A stretch of 64,000 bases of DNA from Flavobacteriales bacterium UBA5040 (GTDB taxonomy: Bacteria > Bacteroidota > Bacteroidia > Flavobacteriales > Weeksellaceae): NCBI GenBank assembly GCA_002415135.1, contig DIBY01000016.1:301524-365523 (forward strand), given 5' to 3'. Shown here one piece after another: positions 51,308 to 59,661 of this stretch. A program made the position numbers and the translations under genes. Every line of letters begins with the position of its first letter. Position 1 is the stretch's first letter. The notes under the pieces were generated by a model that did not search any database, had not been told where the DNA came from, and saw nothing but the letters and a program-made list of their open reading frames with translations.

Positions 51308-52432
51308 ATGTTTAGAACATTACTCATATTAATCAAGAAAGAATTCCTGCAGATCTTCAGGAACAAATCCATATTGGCCATCATTTTCGTGATGCCGGTG
51401 ATTCAATTAGTGATTCTTCCCTTGGCTGCAAACTATGAAATTAAAGATATTAAAATCGCGGTTGTTGATCATGATAAATCCACAGAATCCAGAGAACTCA
51501 TCCGTAAAATTACGGCCTCAGGTTATTTTAAAATAATGGATTATGGCGAGAATTATAATGACGCCTACCAAGAAGTTGAAAATGACAAGATCGATTTAAT
51601 TCTTGAAATCCCCAATAATTTTGAGAAAAATTTAATTAAAGAAAACAATGAAAAAGTCTTGATCGCCATCAACGCCATCAACGGAACAAAAGCCGGACTA
51701 TCTGCAAGTTACCTGGGTCAAATTTTACAGAACTATAATCAACAGGTTCAGTTAGAAATGAATCCAGAGTTAGAAAGTGCCAAGAAAATATCGGGTGTAG
51801 AAATCGTACCCAAATTTTGGTTCAATGAAACGTACAATTACCGACTTTCTTTGGTTCCCGGGATCCTGGCATTTCTCGTGACATTAATCGGTGGCTATTT
51901 GACCGCATTAAACATTGTTGAAGAAAAAGAGATCGGCACGATCGAACAGATCAACGTATCACCAATTAAGAAAAGAGATTTCATTTTAGGAAAACTCATT
52001 CCATTTTGGATCTTGTCGATGGTCGCTTTCACCATCGGACTTCTGGTTACTATTTTCGTTTACAAAATTCAGATGCAGGGAAGTTATCTATTGCTTTACG
52101 CCTTTATTTCTGTCTATCTCATCGCGATTTTGGGCATGGGACTTTTGGCTTCAGTGTATAGCGATACGCAACAGCAGTCGATGTTTATGGTGTTTTTCTT
52201 CATGATGGTTTTCATTTTAATGAGCGGACTTTTCACTCCGACAGAAAGTATGACCGACTGGGCGAAATATATAGCATATTTAAATCCGGTGACTTATGGT
52301 GTCGACGGTGTTCGTTTAATTATGTTGAAAGACAGTGGTTTTATGGATCTGTTGCCGCACTTTGGATTCATCAGTTTACTGGCTTTTGTAGTGATTACCT
52401 GGGCAGTTTTGCGGTATCAAAAAACGAGTTAG
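51308..52432 (+). CDS. ABC-2 type permease (YbhR/YbhS-like)
   Basis: 374 residues, paralogous to the preceding gene: FLQIFRNKSILAIIFVMPVI, the periplasmic IAVVDHDKSTESRELIRKIT segment, EKEIGTIEQINVSPIKKRDF and five C-terminal helices. Together with two ATPases and the HlyD/TolC components it completes a tripartite exporter; substrate unknown. The stop lies inside a TTAGAAG array. Confidence 0.9.
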   Translation: MFRTLLILIKKEFLQIFRNKSILAIIFVMPVIQLVILPLAANYEIKDIKIAVVDHDKSTESRELIRKITASGYFKIMDYGENYNDAYQEVENDKIDLILEIPNNFEKNLIKENNEKVLIAINAINGTKAGLSASYLGQILQNYNQQVQLEMNPELESAKKISGVEIVPKFWFNETYNYRLSLVPGILAFLVTLIGGYLTALNIVEEKEIGTIEQINVSPIKKRDFILGKLIPFWILSMVAFTIGLLVTIFVYKIQMQGSYLLLYAFISVYLIAILGMGLLASVYSDTQQQSMFMVFFFMMVFILMSGLFTPTESMTDWAKYIAYLNPVTYGVDGVRLIMLKDSGFMDLLPHFGFISLLAFVVITWAVLRYQKTS

Positions 52433-52454
52433 AAGTTAGAAGTTAGAAGTTAGA
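52427..52454. repeat. Heptanucleotide array (AGTTAGA) x 4
   Basis: Four perfect copies; the permease stop codon TAG (52430-52432) is part of the first copy, so the array extends over the gene end. Confidence 0.93.
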
Positions 52455-52696
52455 ATGTATAAAATTTAACAATTAAGGTTTACAAAGGAATTAAGACAAT
52501 TAAGATTCATCAAAGATGAATAAAACACGAATGATCTTAACCTCTTAAGAGAAATATTAATGGTGAAGAAATTAAAACTGAAGGAAATAATAAAATACTC
52601 GTCGAGAAGCTCAAAGTGAAAATCCAATATTCATCAAACTGATCCAAATCATAAGAGAATGAAAATTATAAACATTACCTTTAAATACTTACAATT

Positions 52697-53068
52697 ATGA
52701 AAAAAACAATACTCCTACTCGTCCTCATCCTCTTCGGAATCGTGACGGTTTTCATGAGCAGCTCGGTTCTATTCGATTGGTTTGGCATCCGTGAAAAAGA
52801 AGGCAATTATGTTCCTGGTATTGTATGGGCAAATTTTGTTTGCGGAATTCTCTATTTAGTTGCTGCGTACGGAATTTTTAAGAATCAAACCTGGTCGAGA
52901 TTCCCTTTAACTATTTCTGTAATCATATTAATTATCGCCTATATTGGATTATTTATTCACATCAATAATGGTGGATTATACGAAACGAAAACCGTGGGAG
53001 CTATGGCTTTCAGAATTGGAGTAACCGCACTATTTTTATTTATAACAACAAAAATTTTTAAGAAATGA
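52697..53068 (+). CDS. Small four-helix membrane protein (123 aa)
   Basis: Four hydrophobic helices: ILLLVLILFGIVTVFMSSS, GIVWANFVCGILYLVAAYG, FPLTISVIILIIAYIGLFIH and MAFRIGVTALFLFITT, with short polar loops and a Lys-Lys C-terminus. No family recognised. Its stop overlaps the next start (ATGA), so the two products are translationally coupled. The 264-bp gap before it holds the TTAGAAG array and AT-rich DNA. Confidence 0.78.
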   Translation: MKKTILLLVLILFGIVTVFMSSSVLFDWFGIREKEGNYVPGIVWANFVCGILYLVAAYGIFKNQTWSRFPLTISVIILIIAYIGLFIHINNGGLYETKTVGAMAFRIGVTALFLFITTKIFKK

Positions 53069-53553
53069 AAAAGATTATTTTATCAGCGCTATTGGGTTTA
53101 GCAATTATAGTTTCTTGTGATAAAAAACAAGAATCACAAACTGAACTTTCAACTACAGAACAAACTGCAGTGGAAGATAACGCAAATCATGACGATGACG
53201 CAAAATCAGATGAGCACGATGAATCCGTGAAATTGGAACTCAATAATGGTGAAAAATGGGCGATGAATGCAGAAATGAAACCGTATATCAATGAAATGGA
53301 AAGTCAAGTAAAAGCGTATGATCCTGCAAACGGCGATTTTAAAATGCTGGGCAAAAACCTGAGTGATACTAATGACAATTTAATAAAAAGTTGTACAATC
53401 AAAGGAACGCCACACGATGTTTTGCACGCTTGGTTAATGCCTCACATGCAGGAAATCGACCAATTGAAAAAAGCAGAAAACAGAGACGATGCGAATCATA
53501 TCGTGGGAGAATTAAAAGAATCAATGGAAAAATACCACGAGTATTTTAACTAA
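53065..53553 (+). CDS. Putative lipoprotein with acidic/His linker (162 aa)
   Basis: Lipoprotein signal MKKIILSALLGLAIIVSC (lipobox Cys), then a Glu/Asp/His-rich linker (NHDDDAKSDEHDES), then a helical domain with conserved-looking His/Met (GTPHDVLHAWLMPHMQEI) and MEKYHEYF at the end. The His/Met content may bind a metal, but this is speculation. Overlaps the preceding gene by 4 bp. Confidence 0.78.
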   Translation: MKKIILSALLGLAIIVSCDKKQESQTELSTTEQTAVEDNANHDDDAKSDEHDESVKLELNNGEKWAMNAEMKPYINEMESQVKAYDPANGDFKMLGKNLSDTNDNLIKSCTIKGTPHDVLHAWLMPHMQEIDQLKKAENRDDANHIVGELKESMEKYHEYFN

Positions 53554-53564
53554 AAAATTTAGTC

Positions 53565-53592
53565 ATAAACCTTCAGAAATCTGGAGGTTTAT
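53565..53592. terminator. Bidirectional terminator between lipoprotein gene and mazG
   Basis: ATAAACCTTCAGA pairs with TCTGGAGGTTTAT (53565-53577 / 53580-53592), 13 pairs with one G-T position. T-runs lie on both sides (CATTTTTC on plus, ATTTTTTAG on minus). It overlaps mazG's stop codon at 53589-53591. Confidence 0.85.
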
Positions 53593-54368
53593 TCATTTTT
53601 CTTGGCTTCTTCCCAAAGTTCATCCATTTCTGCTAAGCTTAAATCTGCCAGTTTTAAATTTTTATTCAAAGCTAGATTTTCCATTTTTTGAAAACGATTG
53701 ATGAATTTATTATTGGTTCGTTCTAGAGCCGTGTCGGGATTAATGCCAGAAATCCGAGCATAATTAACAAGAGAGAAAAAGACATCACCCAATTCCTGTT
53801 CTTTTTTATCCAAGTCGCTTTCGGCATGAAACTCGGCTAGTTCTTCATCTACTTTTTTCCAGGCATCTCCGGCGTTGGCAAATTCGAACCCTATTCCTTT
53901 TACTTTATCCTGAATTCTGTACGCTTTTATTAAACTCGGTGTTCCTTTCGTAACACCAGAAAGAACCGACTTATTGCCTTCTTTCAGTTTTAGCTTTTCC
54001 CAGTTTTGCTTCACTTCTTCTTCATCTTTAACTTCAACATCGCCATAAATATGTGGATGACGGAAAATCAACTTTTCATTCAAAGAATTGATAACATCCG
54101 CAATATCGAAACTTCCTTTTTCAGACCCAATCTTCGCGTAGAAAACCAAATGCAGTAAAACGTCGCCCAACTCTTTTTTAATCTCTTGTAGATCTTCTTC
54201 GAGCAAAGCATCAGAAAGTTCATAGACTTCTTCCAACGTTAAATGTCGCAAAGTTTGTAAAGTTTGCTTTTGATCCCACGGACATTTCTCTCGCAAATCA
54301 TTCATAATATCGAGTAAGCGATTGAAAGCGTCGAGTTGATCTTGTCTGGAGTTCATGGGTTGTTGCAT
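53589..54368 (-). CDS. mazG: Nucleoside triphosphate pyrophosphohydrolase
   Basis: 259 residues, two tandem MazG all-alpha NTP-PPase domains. The first carries CPWDQKQTLQTLRHLTLEEV and EEVYELSDAL plus KKELGDVLLHLVFYA (the ExxE and ExxD metal motifs); the second EELAEFHAES and EQELGDVFFSLVNYAR. Hydrolyses NTPs to NMP and PPi, house-cleaning of aberrant nucleotides and control of (p)ppGpp in E. coli. Starts possible at 54368 or 54356. Its leader consists of a heptamer array. Confidence 0.93.
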   Translation of the reverse strand: MQQPMNSRQDQLDAFNRLLDIMNDLREKCPWDQKQTLQTLRHLTLEEVYELSDALLEEDLQEIKKELGDVLLHLVFYAKIGSEKGSFDIADVINSLNEKLIFRHPHIYGDVEVKDEEEVKQNWEKLKLKEGNKSVLSGVTKGTPSLIKAYRIQDKVKGIGFEFANAGDAWKKVDEELAEFHAESDLDKKEQELGDVFFSLVNYARISGINPDTALERTNNKFINRFQKMENLALNKNLKLADLSLAEMDELWEEAKKNE

Positions 54369-54376
54369 GTTGGGTA

Positions 54377-54397
54377 ATAGATGATAGATGATAGATA
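54377..54397. repeat. Heptanucleotide array (ATAGATG) x 3 in the mazG leader
   Basis: Two perfect ATAGATG copies plus ATAGATA, between the mazG -7 box (54398) and the start codon. Same unit as the array at 49881. Confidence 0.85.
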
Positions 54398-54429
54398 CAA
54401 ATTTACTTTAAATAAAAAAACCTTGTCAA
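54398..54429 (-). promoter_or_regulatory. mazG promoter overlapping the upstream operon's terminator
   Basis: Minus-strand TAAATTTG (54405-54398) with TTG at 54429-54427 (in TTGACA), 21-bp spacer. The -33 box lies within the stem of the terminator ending the ruvX-def-DUF5606 operon, so the same bases serve both. Confidence 0.65.
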
Positions 54430-54450
54430 TATTTTGAAATTTGACAAGGT
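54413..54450 (-). terminator. Terminator of the ruvX-def-DUF5606 operon
   Basis: CCTTGTCAA (54421-54429) pairs perfectly with TTGACAAGG (54441-54449), and A54420 with T54450; on the minus strand seven T follow. 23 bp past the DUF5606 stop. Confidence 0.92.
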
Positions 54451-54472
54451 AATTACATAATAGAAAAGGAAT

Positions 54473-55024
54473 TTATCCCATTTTTCTATGCGTACTTTTC
54501 GGCGCTCCTTTCGCAGACGACGTTGAAGCTTTTGCTTTTGGAGACGTTGTTTTTTCAGCTTTAGCAGCACCTTTTTTAGAATCAATTTGATCCGTAATTG
54601 AAAGCTCTTCTGTCGCTGATTCTTCAGATTTTACAAAACTGTCCGGAGTGATGTATCCCGCTTTGTGAAGAATATTATACCATTGTGCCAGTTTTTTGAT
54701 GTCAGAAACATATACTCTTTCATGATCGTAATCAGGTAGAGAAACAGTCATAAATTCTCTCAATTCTGCGTCAGTTGATTTATGAGAAATCGTCTCTTTG
54801 TACTCACTGTTTTTTGCAACGTTTTCGAAAACTTCAAACAAAGGAACTTCTTTGTCGAAAGTAAACATCGCAATATTGTCAAGAAGACTTACTTGTGAAG
54901 AATTAGAAATACTTACTTTTTTCTTGGTTAACACATCTTCGATGATGAAACCATTTTTCAACTGCGAAATCAACTTGTAAAGTCCTGGTTTTCCGGAAAT
55001 TGAAATTATCTTTTCTAACTGCAT
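54473..55024 (-). CDS. DUF5606 domain-containing protein
   Basis: 183 residues. The conserved N-terminal part reads MQLEKIISISGKPGLYKLIS, LKNGFIIEDVLTKKKVSISN, followed by ISHKSTDAELREFMTVSLPD and VYVSDIKKLAQWYNIL. The C-terminal about 45 residues are Lys/Ala/Ser-rich (AEKTTSPKAKASTSSAKG) and probably unstructured. It commonly sits beside def in Bacteroidota as I recall; function unknown. Last gene of this operon, 53 bp after def. Confidence 0.85.
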   Translation of the reverse strand: MQLEKIISISGKPGLYKLISQLKNGFIIEDVLTKKKVSISNSSQVSLLDNIAMFTFDKEVPLFEVFENVAKNSEYKETISHKSTDAELREFMTVSLPDYDHERVYVSDIKKLAQWYNILHKAGYITPDSFVKSEESATEELSITDQIDSKKGAAKAEKTTSPKAKASTSSAKGAPKSTHRKMG

Positions 55025-55077
55025 TTTATTATTATTTTTTTGAATTTAAATATTTTTAGGTCCAAATTAAATTGGAT

Positions 55078-55650
55078 CTATTTTGGAAATCTCATCTTGT
55101 AATTTACAGAGACATCTCCCTGCGAAATTTTCGCTAATTTTCCTTTGACTAATTTTTTCTTTAAAGAACTTAAATGATCGGTGAACAAGATCCCTTCGAT
55201 ATGATCGTATTCGTGCTGAATTACTCTGGCGCGCATGTCGGAAAAAGTGTCGGTATGTTTAACGAAATTTTCATCATAATATTCGATAACGATCGTTTCT
55301 TTTCTTTTCACATCTTCGCGAACATCTGGAATCGACAGACAACCTTCATTGAATTTCCACTCTTCACCACTTTCTTCCAGAATTGTAGCGTTGATAAAAA
55401 CTTTTTTAAAATTTCTAAGTTCATCTGCAATATCCTCATAATCCTCATCATCCGCCAAAGGCGAAACATCAACTACAAAAAGTCGAATATCCAAACCAAC
55501 TTGCGGTGCAGCCAACCCAATGCCATTGGCACTATCCATGGTTTCGAACATGTTTGCAACAAAGGTTTTCAGCTCCGGATAATCTTTATCGATCTCGTGG
55601 CAATGTTTTCTTAAAATAGCATCTCCAAATGCTCTTATCGGTAATATCAT
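55078..55650 (-). CDS. def: Peptide deformylase
   Basis: 190 residues. Removes the formyl group from nascent N-terminal Met using a metal ion. All three motifs are present: GIGLAAPQVG, EGCLSIPDVRE (metal Cys; consensus EGCLS) and QHEYDHIEGILF (HExxH with two metal His and catalytic Glu). Its ATG overlaps the ruvX stop by 4 bp (ATGA), giving translational coupling. Confidence 0.95.
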   Translation of the reverse strand: MILPIRAFGDAILRKHCHEIDKDYPELKTFVANMFETMDSANGIGLAAPQVGLDIRLFVVDVSPLADDEDYEDIADELRNFKKVFINATILEESGEEWKFNEGCLSIPDVREDVKRKETIVIEYYDENFVKHTDTFSDMRARVIQHEYDHIEGILFTDHLSSLKKKLVKGKLAKISQGDVSVNYKMRFPK

Positions 55651-56063
55651 CTTTGTTTTTGCTCTAAATAATTTTGCAATATAATCGTTGCACTTACTTT
55701 ATCAATCAATCCTTTTTCTTCTCTTTTCTTCTTGGTCTTTCCACTTTGAGAGATAAAAAAAGAGGCCATCTTAGAGGTAAACCGTTCATCAAAACGATCA
55801 ACTCCAACGGTCGGAAATTCGGATTTAAACTTGTCTATAAACTTTAAAATATGAACTTCTACGTCATTAAGATTTCCCTTTAAATCTGTGGGAAGTCCTA
55901 CTACGATCTGTTCTACCTTGTTTTCAATAAAGTACTTTTTTAAAAATACAAATATATCTTTTGTAGGCACAGTATCCAAACCGCTTGCAATGATTTGCAT
56001 ATCATCGGTGACTGCAATACCGCACCGGGCTCTTCCATAATCAATTGCTAATATTTGTGACAT
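55647..56063 (-). CDS. ruvX: Putative pre-16S rRNA nuclease / Holliday junction resolvase-like (YqgF)
   Basis: 138 residues from ATG 56063 (MSQILAIDYGRARCGIAVTD); a TTG three codons upstream is not needed. RNase-H-like fold marks: AIDYGRARCG, IVVGLPTDLKG and RFDERFTSKMA. E. coli YqgF processes the 16S 5' end. A TAAATTTG box lies only 6 nt upstream of the ATG, so the mRNA may have a very short leader. Confidence 0.92.
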   Translation of the reverse strand: MSQILAIDYGRARCGIAVTDDMQIIASGLDTVPTKDIFVFLKKYFIENKVEQIVVGLPTDLKGNLNDVEVHILKFIDKFKSEFPTVGVDRFDERFTSKMASFFISQSGKTKKKREEKGLIDKVSATIILQNYLEQKQR

Positions 56064-56069
56064 CGTGTG

Positions 56070-56077
56070 CAAATTTA
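56070..56077 (-). promoter_or_regulatory. -7 element abutting ruvX
   Basis: Minus-strand TAAATTTG, then CACACG, then ATG. Predicts a start site at or a base or two before the initiation codon. -33 not evident. Confidence 0.5.
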
Positions 56078-56253
56078 ATAAAATTTTGTTGAAATGGTTT
56101 TCAGCATGTAAATATTTCTTTTCAGAATCTGATGCATTCCTTATTATAGATCAAATATTATTTTATTGCGTTAAAATGATTTTGATCAACTTTAAATTTT
56201 ATGCAAGTTCTTATTAAAATAATTTATAATTTTAATGTTTTAAAGAATTCAGC

Positions 56254-56730
56254 ATGAAGACATTAATTCTCGTAAGACACGCTAAAAGTGATTGGCCAGA
56301 AAATACCGAAGATTTCGATCGGCCTCTAGCCGAAAAAGGATTGCACGATGCCGAAAAGATGTCTCACTTCTTGAAAAGCAACAATATCGAAATCGACAAA
56401 TTCTTTTCGAGTCCAGCCTTACGGGCTTTAACAACCTGTGAAATTTTTAATAAAGAATATCAAATAGAAATCGAAACCATCCCAAAACTTTACAATGCGT
56501 CTGATACCAATTTCGAAAATATTACACTTGGTTTAGATGATTCTTTAAATAAGGTCGCCATGTTTTCTCACAACAACGGAATCTCCAACTTCGCCAACAG
56601 CATGTCAGACATTATGTTTATGTTCCCAACTTGCGGCGTGGCAGGTTTCCAGATCGAGTGTAACTCCTGGTCAGATTTTCACGATGCAAAAAAGAAGTTG
56701 ATTTTCTTTTATGAGCCAAAGAAAATTTAA
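56254..56730 (+). CDS. SixA-like histidine phosphatase family protein
   Basis: 158 residues. LILVRHAKSDWPENTEDFDR opens with the catalytic RHA(K/S) motif; LAEKGLHDAEKMSHFL and FFSSPALRALTTCEIF follow, and VAMFSHNNGISNFAN holds the second His. SixA in E. coli dephosphorylates phosphohistidine on HPt-type proteins, but substrates of flavobacterial members are not known. Single gene, convergent with the serine hydrolase gene. Confidence 0.88.
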   Translation: MKTLILVRHAKSDWPENTEDFDRPLAEKGLHDAEKMSHFLKSNNIEIDKFFSSPALRALTTCEIFNKEYQIEIETIPKLYNASDTNFENITLGLDDSLNKVAMFSHNNGISNFANSMSDIMFMFPTCGVAGFQIECNSWSDFHDAKKKLIFFYEPKKI

Positions 56731-56749
56731 CCAGACTTTAAACACAAAA

Positions 56750-56781
56750 AAAACCTCATCAAAATAAATTGGTGAGGTTTT
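56750..56781. terminator. Terminator between convergent sixA-like and serine hydrolase genes
   Basis: AAAACCTCATC (56750-56760) pairs with GGTGAGGTTTT (56771-56781), 11 pairs with one G-U in plus-strand RNA. Upstream A-run gives a T-run on the minus strand, so it can act for both genes. Confidence 0.85.
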
Positions 56782-56800
56782 CCATTTCTAAATGATCAGC

Positions 56801-58351
56801 TTATTTTGTTCTCTGTAAATCCAAATCTTCAAAATCAAAACTGAAGTCCGTGATATCAGAAATTGGTTTTAATTTCATTCCTTCCGCTTTTCCCTTTTCA
56901 TCTAAATTAAAATTAACAAACGCATCTGCATCGTAACTTCTATCATCCCATTTTGCGATCATTACATTAGGTGAATACGGCAACAACTCCCCTTTTAACC
57001 TCGGAGAATTCTTACAAAAAATTCGGAAACTGTTTCCTTCTTTTGAAATCATAACATCACCGAACCATGGATCAGTGTAAGTTCCTACAATTTGCTCACT
57101 TTTGATTTGGCTGTTTTTATCTTTTTTAAAAGTATCCGATTTTGCAAAAATCTCTTTCTTTCCTTTTACATATTCGTCATTTATTTTAGACATTCTATCG
57201 CCATAGGTTTTTAGCCAGTTTCTATCGGCAACTCCTAAATAAGAATCTTTAATGGTGTTGGTAATTGCACTGAAGGCCGCTCCACTTTGTTGATTGGTCA
57301 ATACTACGATCCCTAATTTCATGTCTGGAATTAAAGTGAATTGAGTCACCGTTCCAATTAATCCACCCGTATGATAAACCTGTTTGTGACCTTTCACATC
57401 GGTTATAAACCAACCTAATCCATATCCATTAAAATTCGTGTCGTAAGGATTTTTTAAAGCAACAGGCGTAGAGATCTGAAGATTCCACAATTGCTGAATT
57501 TGTTTATCAGTCACGAGCTTCTTGCCGTCTTTGGTGGTAAAGCCGTTCATTAAGAATTCTGCCCAAATGTTCATGTCTTTAATGTTACTCATAATTCCAC
57601 CGGCTGCATTTCCCGTTTCATTCCAATCATGAGGAACTGCGACTACTTTTCCGTCAACAGGCGCGTGAGCATCAATAATGTTTGGAACGTTAGCCGCTTT
57701 CGCTCTGTTATAACTTCCGTAGCTGGATGTCATTCCAACTGGTTTTAAGATTTTCTTTTCAATAAATTCTGCCCAAGAAAGTCCGGAAACTCTATGAATA
57801 ACTTCACCCGCAACGATGAACATAATATTATTATAATCTAAATTACTACGAAATGAATTTTCTGGTTTTAGATATCGCACGTTGTGAATAATATCATTTA
57901 CAGTTAACGGTCCACCTTCTGGAAAAAACATCAGATCGCCTTGACCTAAACCAAGTCCGGCACGGTGCGTAATTAAATCCTTTATGGTTACTTCCTGAGA
58001 AACATAAGCATCGTTCATTTGAAATTCAGGAATATATTTTGAAACTTTATCATCAAATTTTAATTTACCTTCATCGGCTAACATTGCCAGAGCAGTTGCT
58101 GTAAAACCTTTAGAATTGGAAGCAATTCCCACTAAAGTTTCATCGGTCATCTTTTGATTATTGGTAAGTGATCTTACGCCAAACCCTTTTGAATAAATTA
58201 CTTTTCCATCTTTGATAACTCCAACCGACATTCCGGGAACATCGAAAGTTTTTAAAGTATTTTGAATGAGTTCGTCGAGTTTCTTTTCTTCCATATGCGA
58301 AAAAGCAAAGAAGGAAATGAAGATAAAGAGAAGTGAAAGTTTTGTTTTCAT
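56801..58351 (-). CDS. Serine hydrolase (beta-lactamase/AmpC-like family)
   Basis: 516 residues from ATG 58351 (MKTKLSLLFIFISFFAFSH, export signal). Catalytic triad motifs of the serine beta-lactamase fold: S-N-S-K at about residues 78-81, Y-N-N in SNLDYNNIMFIVAGEV, and H-T-G in VYHTGGLIGTVTQF. The last about 110 residues form a DUF3471-type domain (EQIVGTYTDPWFGDVMISKE). More likely an esterase or D-amino-acid peptidase than an antibiotic-resistance enzyme. An upstream six-codon extension is unnecessary. Confidence 0.9.
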   Translation of the reverse strand: MKTKLSLLFIFISFFAFSHMEEKKLDELIQNTLKTFDVPGMSVGVIKDGKVIYSKGFGVRSLTNNQKMTDETLVGIASNSKGFTATALAMLADEGKLKFDDKVSKYIPEFQMNDAYVSQEVTIKDLITHRAGLGLGQGDLMFFPEGGPLTVNDIIHNVRYLKPENSFRSNLDYNNIMFIVAGEVIHRVSGLSWAEFIEKKILKPVGMTSSYGSYNRAKAANVPNIIDAHAPVDGKVVAVPHDWNETGNAAGGIMSNIKDMNIWAEFLMNGFTTKDGKKLVTDKQIQQLWNLQISTPVALKNPYDTNFNGYGLGWFITDVKGHKQVYHTGGLIGTVTQFTLIPDMKLGIVVLTNQQSGAAFSAITNTIKDSYLGVADRNWLKTYGDRMSKINDEYVKGKKEIFAKSDTFKKDKNSQIKSEQIVGTYTDPWFGDVMISKEGNSFRIFCKNSPRLKGELLPYSPNVMIAKWDDRSYDADAFVNFNLDEKGKAEGMKLKPISDITDFSFDFEDLDLQRTK

Positions 58352-58464
58352 TGAATTTTTGATTTGCACGAAGATAGATAATTTTAGAAATATTTCATCA
58401 TTCTACTGAAGTTCTTATGCTAAGCTTACTACAGGTTTAACTGCCAGGAAGTCGCATTTTACTA

Positions 58465-58494
58465 TTGTCAACATTCTTAAAAATGTTATATTTG
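58465..58494 (+). promoter_or_regulatory. Promoter of the phosphorelay cluster
   Basis: TTG at 58465-58467, 19-bp spacer, TATATTTG at 58487-58494; the ATG is at 58527. Complete Bacteroidota consensus. Confidence 0.75.
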
Positions 58495-58526
58495 TTATCT
58501 TTTGTGTTTAAATTTAAATTGATTAA

Positions 58527-59657
58527 ATGATTTTAATTGTCGATGATTCTCCGGAAAATATAATTTCCTTACAGAAAGTGCTTGAGAAAAATGATTTCGA
58601 GGTAGATACCGCATCTTCAGGAGAAGAGGCATTAAAAAAAATTCTAAAAAAATCTTACGTTCTAATCATCCTGGATGTTCAGATGCCTGGCATGGACGGC
58701 TTTGAAGTTGCCGAAGCAATTTCGGGGTACAGCAAGGCAAAAGAAACAGCGATTATTTTTCTTTCTGCCGCCACAGCAAATATCAACCTCATCACCAAAG
58801 GTTATTCATCTGGCGGTTTGGATTATATCAGCAAGCCAGTTGATATGAATATTCTTCTGTTAAAAGTAAAAACATTTTACCGTATTTACGAGCAAAGTCG
58901 CGCCCTGAACGAAATGCAAATCGCTTTACGGGCAGAAATTGAATTTCGAAAAGAGGCCGAACGAAAAAAAGATGAATTCATCAGTATAGCGAGTCATGAG
59001 TTAAAAACGCCGATGACCAGTATCAAAGGATACATTCAATTACTGGAGAGAAGTCTGGATAAAAACGATAAAGAAACCATTAGACTCCGCTTGCATAAAG
59101 TGCAGAATCAAATTGAAAAATTAAATTTATTGATTGCCGATCTTTTAGATATCTCAAAAATTGAAAGCGGGAAACTGAAGTTTAATAAAAAATACTTTGC
59201 GTTTGATGACTTATTGGAGCATATCATCGAAGTAATGCAGCAATCAAATCCCCAAGTAAGAATTTTGAAAAAGGGGGATTTTCAAGCGGATGTTTACGCC
59301 GACGAAATGCGCATCGAGCAGGTGATTATTAACTTTATAACCAATGCCATAAAATATGCGCCTGATGGTAAAGAAATTCATATCACCACTGAAATGCGGG
59401 ATGACGAAATTTATTTTTCTGTGCGTGATTTCGGCATTGGAATGTCGGAGGAACACCAGCAGAAAGTCTTCGAGAAATTTTACAGAATCGAAGAAACTTC
59501 GGCTAGATTTCAAGGTCTTGGCATAGGATTATATATATGTCAGGAAATAATTGAACGACACAACGGAATTATTGGAGCAAACAGCATCCCTAATGAAGGA
59601 TCTGAATTCTATTTTCAAATACCGACTCATCCTGCAAACGGTATATTAAATAACTAA
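58527..59657 (+). CDS. Response regulator-histidine kinase fusion (REC-HisKA-HATPase)
   Basis: 376 residues, cytoplasmic. Receiver 1-120: ILIVDDSPENIISLQ, phospho-acceptor Asp in VLIILDVQMPGMDGFEV, Lys in YISKPVD. HisKA at about 150-215 with ISIASHELKTPMTSIKGYIQ; HATPase with NFITNAIKYAPDG, VRDFGIGMS and GLGIGLYICQEI. The receiver precedes the kinase, so its input is another kinase's phosphoryl group. nearest neighbour is the CHASE3 hybrid kinase 4 bp downstream. Confidence 0.93.
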   Translation: MILIVDDSPENIISLQKVLEKNDFEVDTASSGEEALKKILKKSYVLIILDVQMPGMDGFEVAEAISGYSKAKETAIIFLSAATANINLITKGYSSGGLDYISKPVDMNILLLKVKTFYRIYEQSRALNEMQIALRAEIEFRKEAERKKDEFISIASHELKTPMTSIKGYIQLLERSLDKNDKETIRLRLHKVQNQIEKLNLLIADLLDISKIESGKLKFNKKYFAFDDLLEHIIEVMQQSNPQVRILKKGDFQADVYADEMRIEQVIINFITNAIKYAPDGKEIHITTEMRDDEIYFSVRDFGIGMSEEHQQKVFEKFYRIEETSARFQGLGIGLYICQEIIERHNGIIGANSIPNEGSEFYFQIPTHPANGILNN

Positions 59658-59661
59658 CATT

